Shown here: piece after piece, positions 27,487-36,711 of the stretch | Numbering within the stretch: position 1 is the stretch's first letter | Layout: each line of letters starts with the position of its first letter | DNA from: Vitreimonas flagellata | GTDB taxonomy: Bacteria > Pseudomonadota > Alphaproteobacteria > Caulobacterales > Aquidulcibacteraceae | Reading direction: 5' to 3' | NCBI RefSeq assembly: GCF_004634425.1 | Contig: NZ_SBJL01000002.1 | Location: forward strand, 372,001-436,000 | DNA length: 64,000 bases | Made by a program: the position numbers and the translations under genes | The notes under the pieces: model-generated | Told to the model about the DNA's origin: nothing | What the model saw: only the letters and a program-made list of their open reading frames with translations | Database searches by the model: none

Positions 27487-28720
27487 TCTCTGGAAACGGA
27501 AGAATTAGCTTTCCACCCGCCTCCAAGTATTTTTGCTCACGCCTGATGATCCCATCTTTGAAATGCCACGGGAGAACAAGTAGGTAATCCGGGTTCATAG
27601 CGCGCGCGTCTTGCTCAGACACAATGGGGATGTGCGTGCCCGGCGTGAAGCGCCCAAATTTTTCCTCGTTGACCTCTGCAATCGCTGGAATTTCGGTGGC
27701 GCCCAATCCGCAGAATTGAAGGAGTACATTCCCCTTCGTCGACGCTCCGTAGCCAAGAACCCTCTTGCCGTCCGCGACCAATCCCTTAACGAGCCGGCCA
27801 AGATCTTCTCGGTGACGAAACACGCGCTCTTCGAATTCGCGATACGGTCGCGGCGTCGAGAGGCCCATTCTGTCCTCTTGCTCAAGCAGCCAATTGATCA
27901 CAGGCAGATTCGGCTTGATGGACGTGTTGTCGCGCCGTACGGCAGTGACCGCAAAGCTTCCCCCGTTGATATTGTTCATCACTACATCGACGAGCTTCAT
28001 ATCTGCGGCATCAAGAATGCTCTGCACAACCTGAAGCGAATAGTACTCGACATGCTCGTGACAGATGGTGTCGTAGGAATTCAACCGAAGCATCGAGGGC
28101 ATGTAGCTCTGCTCGAAGTGCCAAACGCCGTCTCGATCAAGGATGTTTGCGATCTGACGTGCGAAAGAGATCGGATCTTCAAGGTCGTAAAACATCGCGA
28201 TCGAAGTAACGACCTTAGCCGATCGACTGCTCACCGACCGAAAGGCGTTCTCAGAGAAAAAGTCCGGGACGAGCTGCACGTCCGCCGGATAATACTTCGC
28301 GAACTTCCTTCCGGTTGGATCGATACCGATGCGGGTGAGAGAGGAAACCGAATAGGCGCGCAACGTAGTAGAATCGTTGCTTCCGATGTCGAGAACCACG
28401 TCACCAGGCGCCAGGCTCACCAGCCGCTCCAAGTACCTGACCTTTTGCGTCAGGTGATCGACCATCGACTGGTTTAGACCCGACCTATAGCCGTAGTTTT
28501 CGCCATACATCTCTTGTGGGGCGTATGAGTGCTTCAATTGGAGCAACCCACTGGAGGGCGACCAGACGAGCTCCAATGGGCCCACCGTCACGTTTTCACC
28601 TGTTGAGCGCGGGAACACCCCAGTCAGCGCCTGATGCCCCAGATTGAGCACGGAGATCAGATCGTTCCGACCACCCACGCGGCATCTTTCGATAGCAGTG
28701 TAGTTAGATGCCTCTTTCAT
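27473..28720 (-). CDS. Nucleotide-sugar C-methyltransferase-like protein
   Basis: A 415-residue protein of the three-part family (zinc-binding N-terminus, SAM domain, C-terminal domain) that includes the TylC3-type sugar C-3 methyltransferases. Seen: NYGYRSGLNQSMVDHL, SAM motif VVLDIGSNDST (108-118), the His-rich active-site stretch TICHEHVEYYSL, and GYGASTKGNVLLQF. The N-terminal zinc site is damaged: the first CxxC reads CRVG (Cys13 kept, Gly16), and the second pair is missing (LVWSPSSGLLQL). Its ATG overlaps the stop of the giant gene (ATGA). It probably methylates a keto-sugar for the surface glycan. Confidence 0.8.
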   Translation of the reverse strand: MKEASNYTAIERCRVGGRNDLISVLNLGHQALTGVFPRSTGENVTVGPLELVWSPSSGLLQLKHSYAPQEMYGENYGYRSGLNQSMVDHLTQKVRYLERLVSLAPGDVVLDIGSNDSTTLRAYSVSSLTRIGIDPTGRKFAKYYPADVQLVPDFFSENAFRSVSSRSAKVVTSIAMFYDLEDPISFARQIANILDRDGVWHFEQSYMPSMLRLNSYDTICHEHVEYYSLQVVQSILDAADMKLVDVVMNNINGGSFAVTAVRRDNTSIKPNLPVINWLLEQEDRMGLSTPRPYREFEERVFRHREDLGRLVKGLVADGKRVLGYGASTKGNVLLQFCGLGATEIPAIAEVNEEKFGRFTPGTHIPIVSEQDARAMNPDYLLVLPWHFKDGIIRREQKYLEAGGKLILPFPEIEIV

Positions 28721-31700
28721 GCGGAAACCCCATAACGTGTTCCGGTTACAACCAGGTCTGACTTCTTCAACGGCGCAAAAACGTCTTTCGGATCCTCTTG
28801 CGCAGCTGGCGCGCCGATCCCATGCGCCTTCTCATAAAGCGTGATCAACTCCGCCTCACATACCGTTCTGAACTCTTCTAAATGCGCAAATCGAGCTACC
28901 AACCTCGAGGGCGAGAAATATCGCGCGTTGCCCTCCGGATCAGTGTGCAAAATCTCTCTAAAATAGTGAATGACAGAGGGCAATGTATGCCGTCTCCATC
29001 CGTCCATCAGTGCTTGAGGCACACCACGAGCCTCGGCGACGTCGTAGACCTCTGGTATCCGTTCCAATATCCAAAGCGGGGCATATCTCATCCACGAGAC
29101 GTTCATGTTCACGACGACCTGCGGCTCCCCAATCCATACGGCCGGCTCCTCCATCATGTTGTTAAGGACATAATGGGTGGTTGGAATGCAGGTGAGCATC
29201 GTCGAGAACGGCCGTCCAACAGTACTTTGGGAGTAGGCGAGCCAAGCATGATCGCGGCGAAACACGAGCGTATAAATCGCGGTGAAGAAATTCTCGTTCT
29301 GGGCGCATACCTCTCTTAAGGTCGATGCAGCATCGGGCCCAGGCGCAACGATCGGCGTTGCCTCCCGAATGAACTGATCAAAGTCAGATACGCTACGAGC
29401 GTCTTCTGTGCGCGTGTACGCGTAGTTCAGATAGCAAAGAGCCACCCCCGGATTTGCGTCGATTGCCGCCAGAACCTTTTCAATTGCCCCGGGCACGAGA
29501 AGATCATCATCCCCCAGGATCCAAACATACTCGCCATTTGCGGCAAGTGCTGTCTCTCGAAGATTGCCCAACATACCGACGTTAACGGGATTGCGCACGT
29601 AGGTGAAATCTTCCCGCCCGAGGTACGGGGCGACTATCTCCGCCGTATTGTCGGTCGACGCGTTGTCACAAACAACAATTTCCACCTCATCGTGCGCGTT
29701 CGGCCACAAGCGACTCAAATTGGCCAAGGCCGCGGATAACCAGGACGCTCGATTGTACGTCGTTATACAAAGCGACAAGCGTGGGCGACGCGACGGCTCT
29801 ACAGCGAATGCCAGACCTCGAGATCGAACTGTCGCCGGCCTCGCTGCGAAACCCAAAACCGATGCGACATCGGACGCGTACTCGCACCAGCCACGTAGCG
29901 GTCGCGTGACCGCTTGTTCGGCAAGAGTCAATCTCAGTGCGGTGTTCTCCGCCATCTCCACCAGAGCCTCCGCCAACCGCCGCTCATCGCGAACATCGGT
30001 CTGCAAACAGCCTCCCTGCTCGGCAACCTCCGCCATCGCCCCAAAATTCGCGCAAATGCACGGCTTTCCAGCCCACAAGCTCTCCAGAATGGGAAGGCCA
30101 AAACCCTCCTCAATCGAAGGAAACACCGTGCATTGAGCGCGCGCGTAATGTTCGCGCAGTTGCCGGTCATCCGCTTCGGCAAACCAATACACATTTGGTG
30201 TCGCGGCGATGAGAGCCTTTACGCGTTCGGAGAGAACAGCATCGAGGGCATCTTCGCGCCCCACGATGGTCAAGCGAAGGCTGCGCCTTGAATTCTCCCG
30301 CGCAATGGCGAAGGCCTTGAGCAGAGTTTCGTAGTTCTTTCTGGGCTCTAAAGTACCGACCGCCAAGATGTTGATATCGTCGGACTCGATCGCTCGGACC
30401 TCTGTGGTCCGACTCGTCTCCGGGAATTCTCCCGCCAACTCAACGCCTACAACTTTTGCCGCGTCGCTGGCGCCGAGATCGAGAAGATCTACGAAGTCGC
30501 GACGCGACCAATTCGAAATTGGCATCACGACGTCGTACTCGCTCAGCACACGCATGTAATTTTGGTGCGCATTCGCGTAAGCGCCCGAGTAAATGCTGCT
30601 GAGCTTCCATGGTATCGCATCGTAAAATAGACATGCGGTGCGCAAGCCGTGATCGAATGCATGCGTCCGAAGCAGCTTCTGGTGAGCCATTGAGAAGGCG
30701 AGAGGCAGTTCGGGCATGAGGAAGACGCTCCCCGCCGGCGCTGCACCTAGATCCGACCACTCGGCCCACGCGTCTACACGCGGACCGTTCCACTTCTGGA
30801 GATGCAGAAGATCTTCGTGACTGGCGCGTTGAAAGACTTGAGCCTCACCCGCCCAAACCACCGGAATGACCCGAAGACCGAGGTCGAGCAAATGCTTCGC
30901 CAACATTCGAGTGACGCGCTGTATCCCTGTATTGCTCCCGAATGCCCGCGTTGCCTCTACCCAATAATAGATGATTGATTCGGACGATGCCGCCTGAAGG
31001 CCTGTATTGATCATCAATGCCGTCGCGAAACGATCCCAGGTCTGGAGTGGGCGCGCTGCGGCCTCGGCGCTAAGCGCCTTCAGCAGCGAAGGCTCCTCTA
31101 TCAATCTCTCTAGCGCGTGTTGAATCGTATCGGCATTGCGGACGTCTATTGTGAGACACCCCCCGCCACGCGCAACTTCCGCCATCGCGCCAAAATCGGC
31201 ACAGATGCAGGGTCGCGCGTGCCAAATGCTTTCCAGGATCGGAAGACCGAATCCCTCCTCAACCGATGGAAACACGGTGAACGCGCAGCGCTGATACAGC
31301 GCAACCAACTCATCATCCGTCGGTACGCCAAGATATTGTATCGACGGACCCAATGCGCCGCGAAGCTCTTCGCTTACGTCTGGATGCAGATTTCCAACGA
31401 GCACCAAGCGCCAACCGCACGTGGGCTTTTCCTGCAACATCTGCGAAAATGCTCGGACAAGCGTAAGCTGATTTTTGCGCGCCTCGATCGTGCCCACACA
31501 TAAAACCAAGTTCTCGGTGACATCCGCCTCGACCGATCGAGCAACATCAAATGAAGCGCCCGGCAGGTGCAGGGTCGTCACAACGGGCATGGTCGCCGGC
31601 TCCGCCAGATCGTTCTGGCGCCAGTACTCGATGAGGTCCGCATGCACATGATCCGAGATGGGCCAAACCGCGTCGGCCAAGCGCAACAACGACATGTACT

Positions 31701-34644
31701 CGGCATGAATGGGCGCGAGGGCCGCGAACTCGGTGCGCTTGATTGGTATCGCATCGTAAAATGTGAAGCCGCAGCGAATTGAGGCGTTTCGAACCCAGCG
31801 CAAGAGGTCATTGGTGACCTGTTGCGCGTGGTAGGTAATGTGCGTGACCTCAGGCACCAACAGCCATGTCGATGAATTTGATTGGGCCAATTGACCACCA
31901 AGCAACCCGTAAAACCGACGCTCCTCCTCTGCGACCGAGGGACCGTTCCACTCAGCCAGGTGCAAACGCTCTTCAAGGGAGATGTACACACAGGCGCGCA
32001 TCGCAGCGTCCCACCGGACGAAGCGCACGTCGCGCGCGACGGCTAGCATACTTGACGAGAGTCCGCGTACGACGCGCTGCACCCCCGAGTTTACGGGACA
32101 GCGCACGGTGTGATCCACAAAGATCAGATACCTGACCACATTAGGCGCTAGATCAATCTCCGATCTTGAAGCCATGGCTGGCGTTGGCGTGATGGCGGCC
32201 ACTTCGGTCGGCGAGGGACCTCGGTCGTGCAGAACGATCGCCACCATTCGCCGCTTCAACGGCGGAAGCAGATTCAGCACGGGTCGCAGCACGGTCCGGA
32301 GGATTGGCCGACGCAACACCATATTTGACATCGAGAGTACGCCATATCGTGCAATACGACGCGGACGAACCCCTGGGCGCATTGTGAGCCAAGCCCACCC
32401 GCCGCGCGTGACCAGGCGAGCCAAGTTCTTTGCGAAACGCATCGGTGCAGTCAGTCGCCACGACGTTGAGTTACGCATTGCCTCGAGGGCGCCTTGTACT
32501 TGCCTGACCTGCAACTCCAAGCTCTTCGCCCGCGCTGCCGCTGTATCGGCGTCACCACGCGCCACGTTCAACGCGTGCTCCAACGACGCCAGTTCAGCGT
32601 TTCTGTCCGCTACCTCGCGCTCGCGCGCATGCAAATCTGCCCTCGCCGCGATCAATTCCTCGCTGTGGGCAGCAGCACGTTGGATCGCCAGTTGATCGAT
32701 ACGTTCGAGCTCCGCGCGCAAGCTCTGGGCGAGCCCCTCGGCCTCAACAAACTTAGCACGCAGGACCACAAGCTCCTGGCGTAAGGCATTAGAATCTTTC
32801 TCGTACTGGTCACGTGCTGTGGAAACTTGGCCTAACTGCTCAACCAAAGAAGCCTTTTCTACGCCAGCGGCATCAACCGACGCTGCGAGGGATGAGGCAC
32901 GTCGAAGCTCGGCGTTCAGGAGCTCCTGCGTCTGCGCCAAATGAGCAGCATGCTCTTCGGCTTGTCGAGCGCGCATTTGAATCGCTGCGTTAGCGGCCTC
33001 CAGCTCCGCGTTCAGCGAACTAATGGCCTTATCTCGCACCTCAATCTCATGTTTGTCGGCGTTTCGCTGAGCTAATGCAGATTCAAGTTGATCGGCAAGT
33101 CGCTCCCGGCGCTCTGTTTCTTCAGCAAGCGCAGCTGCAAGAGCTAGACCATCCCGCTCAAGGCTCTCGCTCACGCCTTGATGAGTAGCGATGGCCGAAT
33201 TAGCCGCGGCCAAAGCCTGCTCGACACGCTCAATGTATGATTGGCAATGGTTCGAGAATTCCTCCACCTTCAACAAGAGATCCAACATGGCTGGATCGCT
33301 CGATAGGTCCCTTGTCTGCTCGGTCAACGCACGCTGAAAATCGCGAAAAGAGCGCTGCGCAGGCCAGGTGCGCACCAGTTGTAAGGCGGGCTCACGGAAG
33401 GCGCGAGGAAGGGCCAAGGGGTAAAGCAACAATGGCCTAATTGAGTGAGATCGCGGCTGCGCTCCAAGCGCGAGCTCCCTCACGAACATCAGAAATGCCA
33501 GAAAGACGTCGCTGGGCGGAACGCAATCCTTCCGCGACTCGCTTATCGAGCCGAAGTCGATCAAGCGCGCCTTCCCTGTTCTATCTATCAACACATTCCA
33601 GGCGCGCAGATCGCCATGGTAAAGTTCATTGGCCTCCAACAACGTCAAGTCAGCCAGTACTTCCCTAGCCACCTTCTCTGCTGAATACGGACGTCCCTGG
33701 GCAATTATCGTGTCAAGCAGGTCGCCTTCTATCAGTTCACGTACAATCCAGGCGGCGTTGTTCGACCTGCCATGCGACACAAGCCCTGGCGCCTGAAAGC
33801 CATCCGGTGGGTCCGACAAAAAGCTGATCTCGTTACGCCACTCTGAGATGTTCACATCACTCAGAGCAGGATGGTCGAGAGCATAGGTCTTCGCAACGAG
33901 TGCATCCGAGAAATAGTAGCGCCGCGTGCCTTGGTGCACGAACGGTGCGTTTGAGTTTGAGTACGGCAACCACCTTTTGAATTCCTGCGCCTCATCCCCA
34001 AGATACCAGGCGCGATTGCTCGCAAACATGAGCGGCCGGCTCACGGACGAAAGGTGTGTGTCAAATCTCGCAATCTCCCGGACAAAAGCGTAGCTAGTTA
34101 GGAACTCCCGCGCATCCGGCGGCAGCGATTGCGCCCAATAAAGCGGCTCTTCTGCTGAAGCAAACTCGTATAGCCCCACCAGACTGCTCGATGAAATCTG
34201 ACGCAACAGCTCGTTGACAAAACCTGAGCCTCGCCCGTGTGCGATGTGGTGAAACACACTAAGGCCCAAAACAAGATCATAGTCACCCGCGCGCAAAGTC
34301 GGGACCAAGTCCTCGATTGAACGAAGCTCAAAGGAGACATCTAGTTCTGGTTGCTCCACTGCAAGCGCGTTGCAGAGGGCGATATTCGCTTCCAACGTGT
34401 CGACACCGCTGACACTTGCACCCAATTTGGCGAGGTGCAGGCTAAAAAAGCCCTGCGCACAGCCCAGATCCAAGACCTTGAGCGGACGCGCCAACATGCG
34501 CTCCAGCGCAAGATAGACCTGAGCAACGCGCTCAAGCCGATCCCAACACCCTCGCGATGTCGCCGCAGAGTGCTCCGGATGCTCAAAGATGGGCTGGTAC
34601 ACCTCCGGGAGCGAGCGCACGAGTTCGTCGATTCGATGCGTCAT
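28717..34644 (-). CDS. Giant fusion: methyltransferase-kinase-coiled coil-GT4-GT4-GT2 (WbdD/WbdA-like)
   Basis: One uninterrupted 1975-residue frame from ATG 34644. Residues 1-215: SAM methyltransferase (VLDLGCAQGFF, 57-67). About 245-440: protein-kinase-fold domain with Lys252, H343-G-D345-L-R-A-W-N350 and D363-F-G. About 455-735: coiled coil. 728-800: basic, partly amphipathic stretch that may touch the membrane. About 836-1215: GT4 with GTIEARKNQ and E1130-x7-E1138. About 1223-1600: second GT4 with GTLEPRKNY and E1513-x7-E1521. About 1620-1900: GT2 with D1660 and the D1712-D-D1714 motif. The first three parts match WbdD, which caps E. coli O9a chains and sets their length; tandem GT4 domains match WbdA. 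It starts one base after the wzt stop. Expected role: polymerise, measure and cap the O-polysaccharide at the inner membrane. Confidence 0.85.
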   Translation of the reverse strand: MTHRIDELVRSLPEVYQPIFEHPEHSAATSRGCWDRLERVAQVYLALERMLARPLKVLDLGCAQGFFSLHLAKLGASVSGVDTLEANIALCNALAVEQPELDVSFELRSIEDLVPTLRAGDYDLVLGLSVFHHIAHGRGSGFVNELLRQISSSSLVGLYEFASAEEPLYWAQSLPPDAREFLTSYAFVREIARFDTHLSSVSRPLMFASNRAWYLGDEAQEFKRWLPYSNSNAPFVHQGTRRYYFSDALVAKTYALDHPALSDVNISEWRNEISFLSDPPDGFQAPGLVSHGRSNNAAWIVRELIEGDLLDTIIAQGRPYSAEKVAREVLADLTLLEANELYHGDLRAWNVLIDRTGKARLIDFGSISESRKDCVPPSDVFLAFLMFVRELALGAQPRSHSIRPLLLYPLALPRAFREPALQLVRTWPAQRSFRDFQRALTEQTRDLSSDPAMLDLLLKVEEFSNHCQSYIERVEQALAAANSAIATHQGVSESLERDGLALAAALAEETERRERLADQLESALAQRNADKHEIEVRDKAISSLNAELEAANAAIQMRARQAEEHAAHLAQTQELLNAELRRASSLAASVDAAGVEKASLVEQLGQVSTARDQYEKDSNALRQELVVLRAKFVEAEGLAQSLRAELERIDQLAIQRAAAHSEELIAARADLHAREREVADRNAELASLEHALNVARGDADTAAARAKSLELQVRQVQGALEAMRNSTSWRLTAPMRFAKNLARLVTRGGWAWLTMRPGVRPRRIARYGVLSMSNMVLRRPILRTVLRPVLNLLPPLKRRMVAIVLHDRGPSPTEVAAITPTPAMASRSEIDLAPNVVRYLIFVDHTVRCPVNSGVQRVVRGLSSSMLAVARDVRFVRWDAAMRACVYISLEERLHLAEWNGPSVAEEERRFYGLLGGQLAQSNSSTWLLVPEVTHITYHAQQVTNDLLRWVRNASIRCGFTFYDAIPIKRTEFAALAPIHAEYMSLLRLADAVWPISDHVHADLIEYWRQNDLAEPATMPVVTTLHLPGASFDVARSVEADVTENLVLCVGTIEARKNQLTLVRAFSQMLQEKPTCGWRLVLVGNLHPDVSEELRGALGPSIQYLGVPTDDELVALYQRCAFTVFPSVEEGFGLPILESIWHARPCICADFGAMAEVARGGGCLTIDVRNADTIQHALERLIEEPSLLKALSAEAAARPLQTWDRFATALMINTGLQAASSESIIYYWVEATRAFGSNTGIQRVTRMLAKHLLDLGLRVIPVVWAGEAQVFQRASHEDLLHLQKWNGPRVDAWAEWSDLGAAPAGSVFLMPELPLAFSMAHQKLLRTHAFDHGLRTACLFYDAIPWKLSSIYSGAYANAHQNYMRVLSEYDVVMPISNWSRRDFVDLLDLGASDAAKVVGVELAGEFPETSRTTEVRAIESDDINILAVGTLEPRKNYETLLKAFAIARENSRRSLRLTIVGREDALDAVLSERVKALIAATPNVYWFAEADDRQLREHYARAQCTVFPSIEEGFGLPILESLWAGKPCICANFGAMAEVAEQGGCLQTDVRDERRLAEALVEMAENTALRLTLAEQAVTRPLRGWCEYASDVASVLGFAARPATVRSRGLAFAVEPSRRPRLSLCITTYNRASWLSAALANLSRLWPNAHDEVEIVVCDNASTDNTAEIVAPYLGREDFTYVRNPVNVGMLGNLRETALAANGEYVWILGDDDLLVPGAIEKVLAAIDANPGVALCYLNYAYTRTEDARSVSDFDQFIREATPIVAPGPDAASTLREVCAQNENFFTAIYTLVFRRDHAWLAYSQSTVGRPFSTMLTCIPTTHYVLNNMMEEPAVWIGEPQVVVNMNVSWMRYAPLWILERIPEVYDVAEARGVPQALMDGWRRHTLPSVIHYFREILHTDPEGNARYFSPSRLVARFAHLEEFRTVCEAELITLYEKAHGIGAPAAQEDPKDVFAPLKKSDLVVTGTRYGVSA

Positions 34645-34645
34645 T

Positions 34646-35929
34646 TTAGGTGACCTCGAAGGAAGCGCGCATATCGAAGACCCCCCAGAACCCCATCGGC
34701 CGGTCCACCGCCACCATCACGGAATCGTACCTCCGGTCGAGTGGCGCGAGATTCTCGACCGGCCCAGAAGAGACGCCAAAGGAGACCAGGTAATGGCCAG
34801 CATTCAGATCCAGCGGAAGGCGGAATCGAAATACCTTTCGCTCGCCAGCAGAAGCTCGCATCGCGCTTTGCCCGCGGCTCGCCAGGAAGCTGTTCGTCCC
34901 ATAAATGAATAGGCCATCAAGGCCTTTGACGAGAATTCCGGGCGTAACGCTTTCAAAATCCCGCTCAAACAACACCGAAAAGGAGAAGTCGACGTTCGCA
35001 TTGCTAGGCAAAGTTGACGGAAACTCTTCACCGTCGACCGTGATGAGATAGTCGACAATCTTAGCGCCTCCATTGCCCCAACGATGCTCCTCCTTCCGAT
35101 AGCCAGGGCGCTGATCAAAGACATCAGCCCCCATGCTCAGTCGGTCTGCGGCGGCGCTACCCGGGGCAACATTCACTTCCTTCAGGTCCCGTTCGCCGTG
35201 GCCGAACAATTTGTCGAGATACAAATTGCAAGCGTCTCGCGGGGCGCCGACAAACGCTTGCGTTCCCTTATCAAGCAGAAGCGCAACATCCGCATGGCGA
35301 ACAACATCGCTGACCGCGTGAGTGACCAGAAGTAACGTAGTCCCCTGTTCGCGAAAGGATGCGATGCGCTCGAAACACTTCGCCTGGAAATATGGATCTC
35401 CAACCGACAAAACTTCGTCGACGATCAGCACATCCGGCCGAACAGCCGTGGAAAGAGCAAACGCGAGTCTCGCCTGCATTCCCGACGAGTACACCCTCAG
35501 CGGCTCGTCAATATATTCACCAATCTCAGCGAAATCTTCGATGCCGGGTAGCAGCCGCAAAATCTCGCGCCTCGGAAATCCCATCATTCCGCCAGCTTGG
35601 AAGAGGTTCTGCCGCCCAGTTAACTCCGCACTAAACCCCAGCCCTAACTCAAGCATGGCGCTCACACGGCCCGAAACGCCGACGGAGCCGATCGTGGGGC
35701 GCACGGTTCCCGCGATTAACTTGAGCAAGGTGCTTTTGCCTGCGCCGTTGCGTCCAAGTATCGCGAGCGAGGCGCCGCGTCCCACATCCAGCGTGATGTC
35801 CCGCAACACCCAATGACTCGCCGACGGCGCAACACGGGCGCCAAACCAGCCAGCAAACCGATGAAGGTTTGAGGCGTAGGAATCGTAGCGTTTCCCGACG
35901 CCGCTCAGACTGAGAGCAAGCGGTCTCAC
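34646..35929 (-). CDS. wzt: O-antigen ABC exporter ATPase with C-terminal extension (Wzt)
   Basis: A 427-residue ATPase that energises export of undecaprenol-linked O-polysaccharide. Walker A is GRNGAGKST (59-67), the ABC signature YSSGMQARLA starts at 147, Walker B is VLIVDE (167-172), and the switch His is 204. The extra C-terminal part (about 270-427), ending with RFRLPLDLNAGHYLVSFGVSSG, fits the Wzt carbohydrate-binding domain that recognises the capped chain end in O9a-type systems. The start is GTG at 35929, overlapping the wzm stop (GTGA). The presence of that domain agrees with a capped, length-controlled chain. Confidence 0.93.
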   Translation of the reverse strand: MRPLALSLSGVGKRYDSYASNLHRFAGWFGARVAPSASHWVLRDITLDVGRGASLAILGRNGAGKSTLLKLIAGTVRPTIGSVGVSGRVSAMLELGLGFSAELTGRQNLFQAGGMMGFPRREILRLLPGIEDFAEIGEYIDEPLRVYSSGMQARLAFALSTAVRPDVLIVDEVLSVGDPYFQAKCFERIASFREQGTTLLLVTHAVSDVVRHADVALLLDKGTQAFVGAPRDACNLYLDKLFGHGERDLKEVNVAPGSAAADRLSMGADVFDQRPGYRKEEHRWGNGGAKIVDYLITVDGEEFPSTLPSNANVDFSFSVLFERDFESVTPGILVKGLDGLFIYGTNSFLASRGQSAMRASAGERKVFRFRLPLDLNAGHYLVSFGVSSGPVENLAPLDRRYDSVMVAVDRPMGFWGVFDMRASFEVT

Positions 35930-36711
35930 AGGGCGTCAACCAAATCTGCGCTCGCGCGCCGGAACACGAACAGCGCCACGATCAGAACCAGGGTCGCAAT
36001 AGCTGATGCGATGGCGAACTCCGCATTTGTTGGGAAGCGGCCATAAAGCATCGCGCCTTGGTAAAGCTGCACTAGCGGTGTCATCGGATTGGCTTGCATT
36101 AAGGGCAAGAATTGTGCGGGCACGCTCTCCAGGAAATACGCAATTGGCGTCAACCAGAACCACAACTGAAGCACCACTCCAACGAGTTGCGCGACGTCCC
36201 GCTCGAACACATTCAAGGTCCCGAGGATAAGACCAAGCCCGATTGCGAAAGCGCTTATGAGAATTATTCCAACGGGGATAATCGCCCACGCGATGGTTAA
36301 AGGATGCCCCAAGAGCACAAACAGACCACCCACGGCTAGAAGCAAAAGCACATGGTTGAAGATTGCCCCGCCACAAACAATCAACGGCAAGCTGATGCGT
36401 GGAAACGCAATTTTCTTCAGTGCGTTTGAGTAATCGAGAAAAATCGAAACGCTTCGTGTCAAAATTTCTGAGAACAAGCCCCAAGCCGCCAGCCCAGCCA
36501 TAAGGTAGACTGGGTAGGCGGTGCGATCGTCGATTCCAGGCACCCGGGCACCCAGCACCTCGGCGAGGATCAAAGTGTAGATTGCGGCCTGCGCGAGAGG
36601 GTGAAGAATCGACCAGACCAATCCAAGCTTGGACCCGGCGAAGCGCGCTCGCACGTCTCGAACGATAGAGGCCCAAATGAAATGCCTGTATCTCCAAGCA
36701 GCGGCTAACAC
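35926..36711 (-). CDS. wzm: O-antigen ABC exporter permease (Wzm)
   Basis: A 261-residue ABC-2 type membrane protein with about six hydrophobic segments. It opens with a cytoplasmic amphipathic stretch (FIWASIVRDVRARFAGSKLGLVW) typical of Wzm/KpsM/TagG permeases. The NPMTPLVQLYQ motif lies before the last helices, as usual for the family. It forms the channel with Wzt for the polysaccharide. Its start overlaps the end of the rmd gene by 7 bases. Confidence 0.93.
   Translation of the reverse strand: MLAAAWRYRHFIWASIVRDVRARFAGSKLGLVWSILHPLAQAAIYTLILAEVLGARVPGIDDRTAYPVYLMAGLAAWGLFSEILTRSVSIFLDYSNALKKIAFPRISLPLIVCGGAIFNHVLLLLAVGGLFVLLGHPLTIAWAIIPVGIILISAFAIGLGLILGTLNVFERDVAQLVGVVLQLWFWLTPIAYFLESVPAQFLPLMQANPMTPLVQLYQGAMLYGRFPTNAEFAIASAIATLVLIVALFVFRRASADLVDAL

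Noticed and set aside
28717-34644. The giant gene as an assembly artefact that fuses neighbouring genes
   Set aside because: The frame is uninterrupted, domain borders fall in linkers, and both ends mesh tightly with neighbours (1-base gap to wzt, ATGA with the methyltransferase). A real fusion is the simpler reading.
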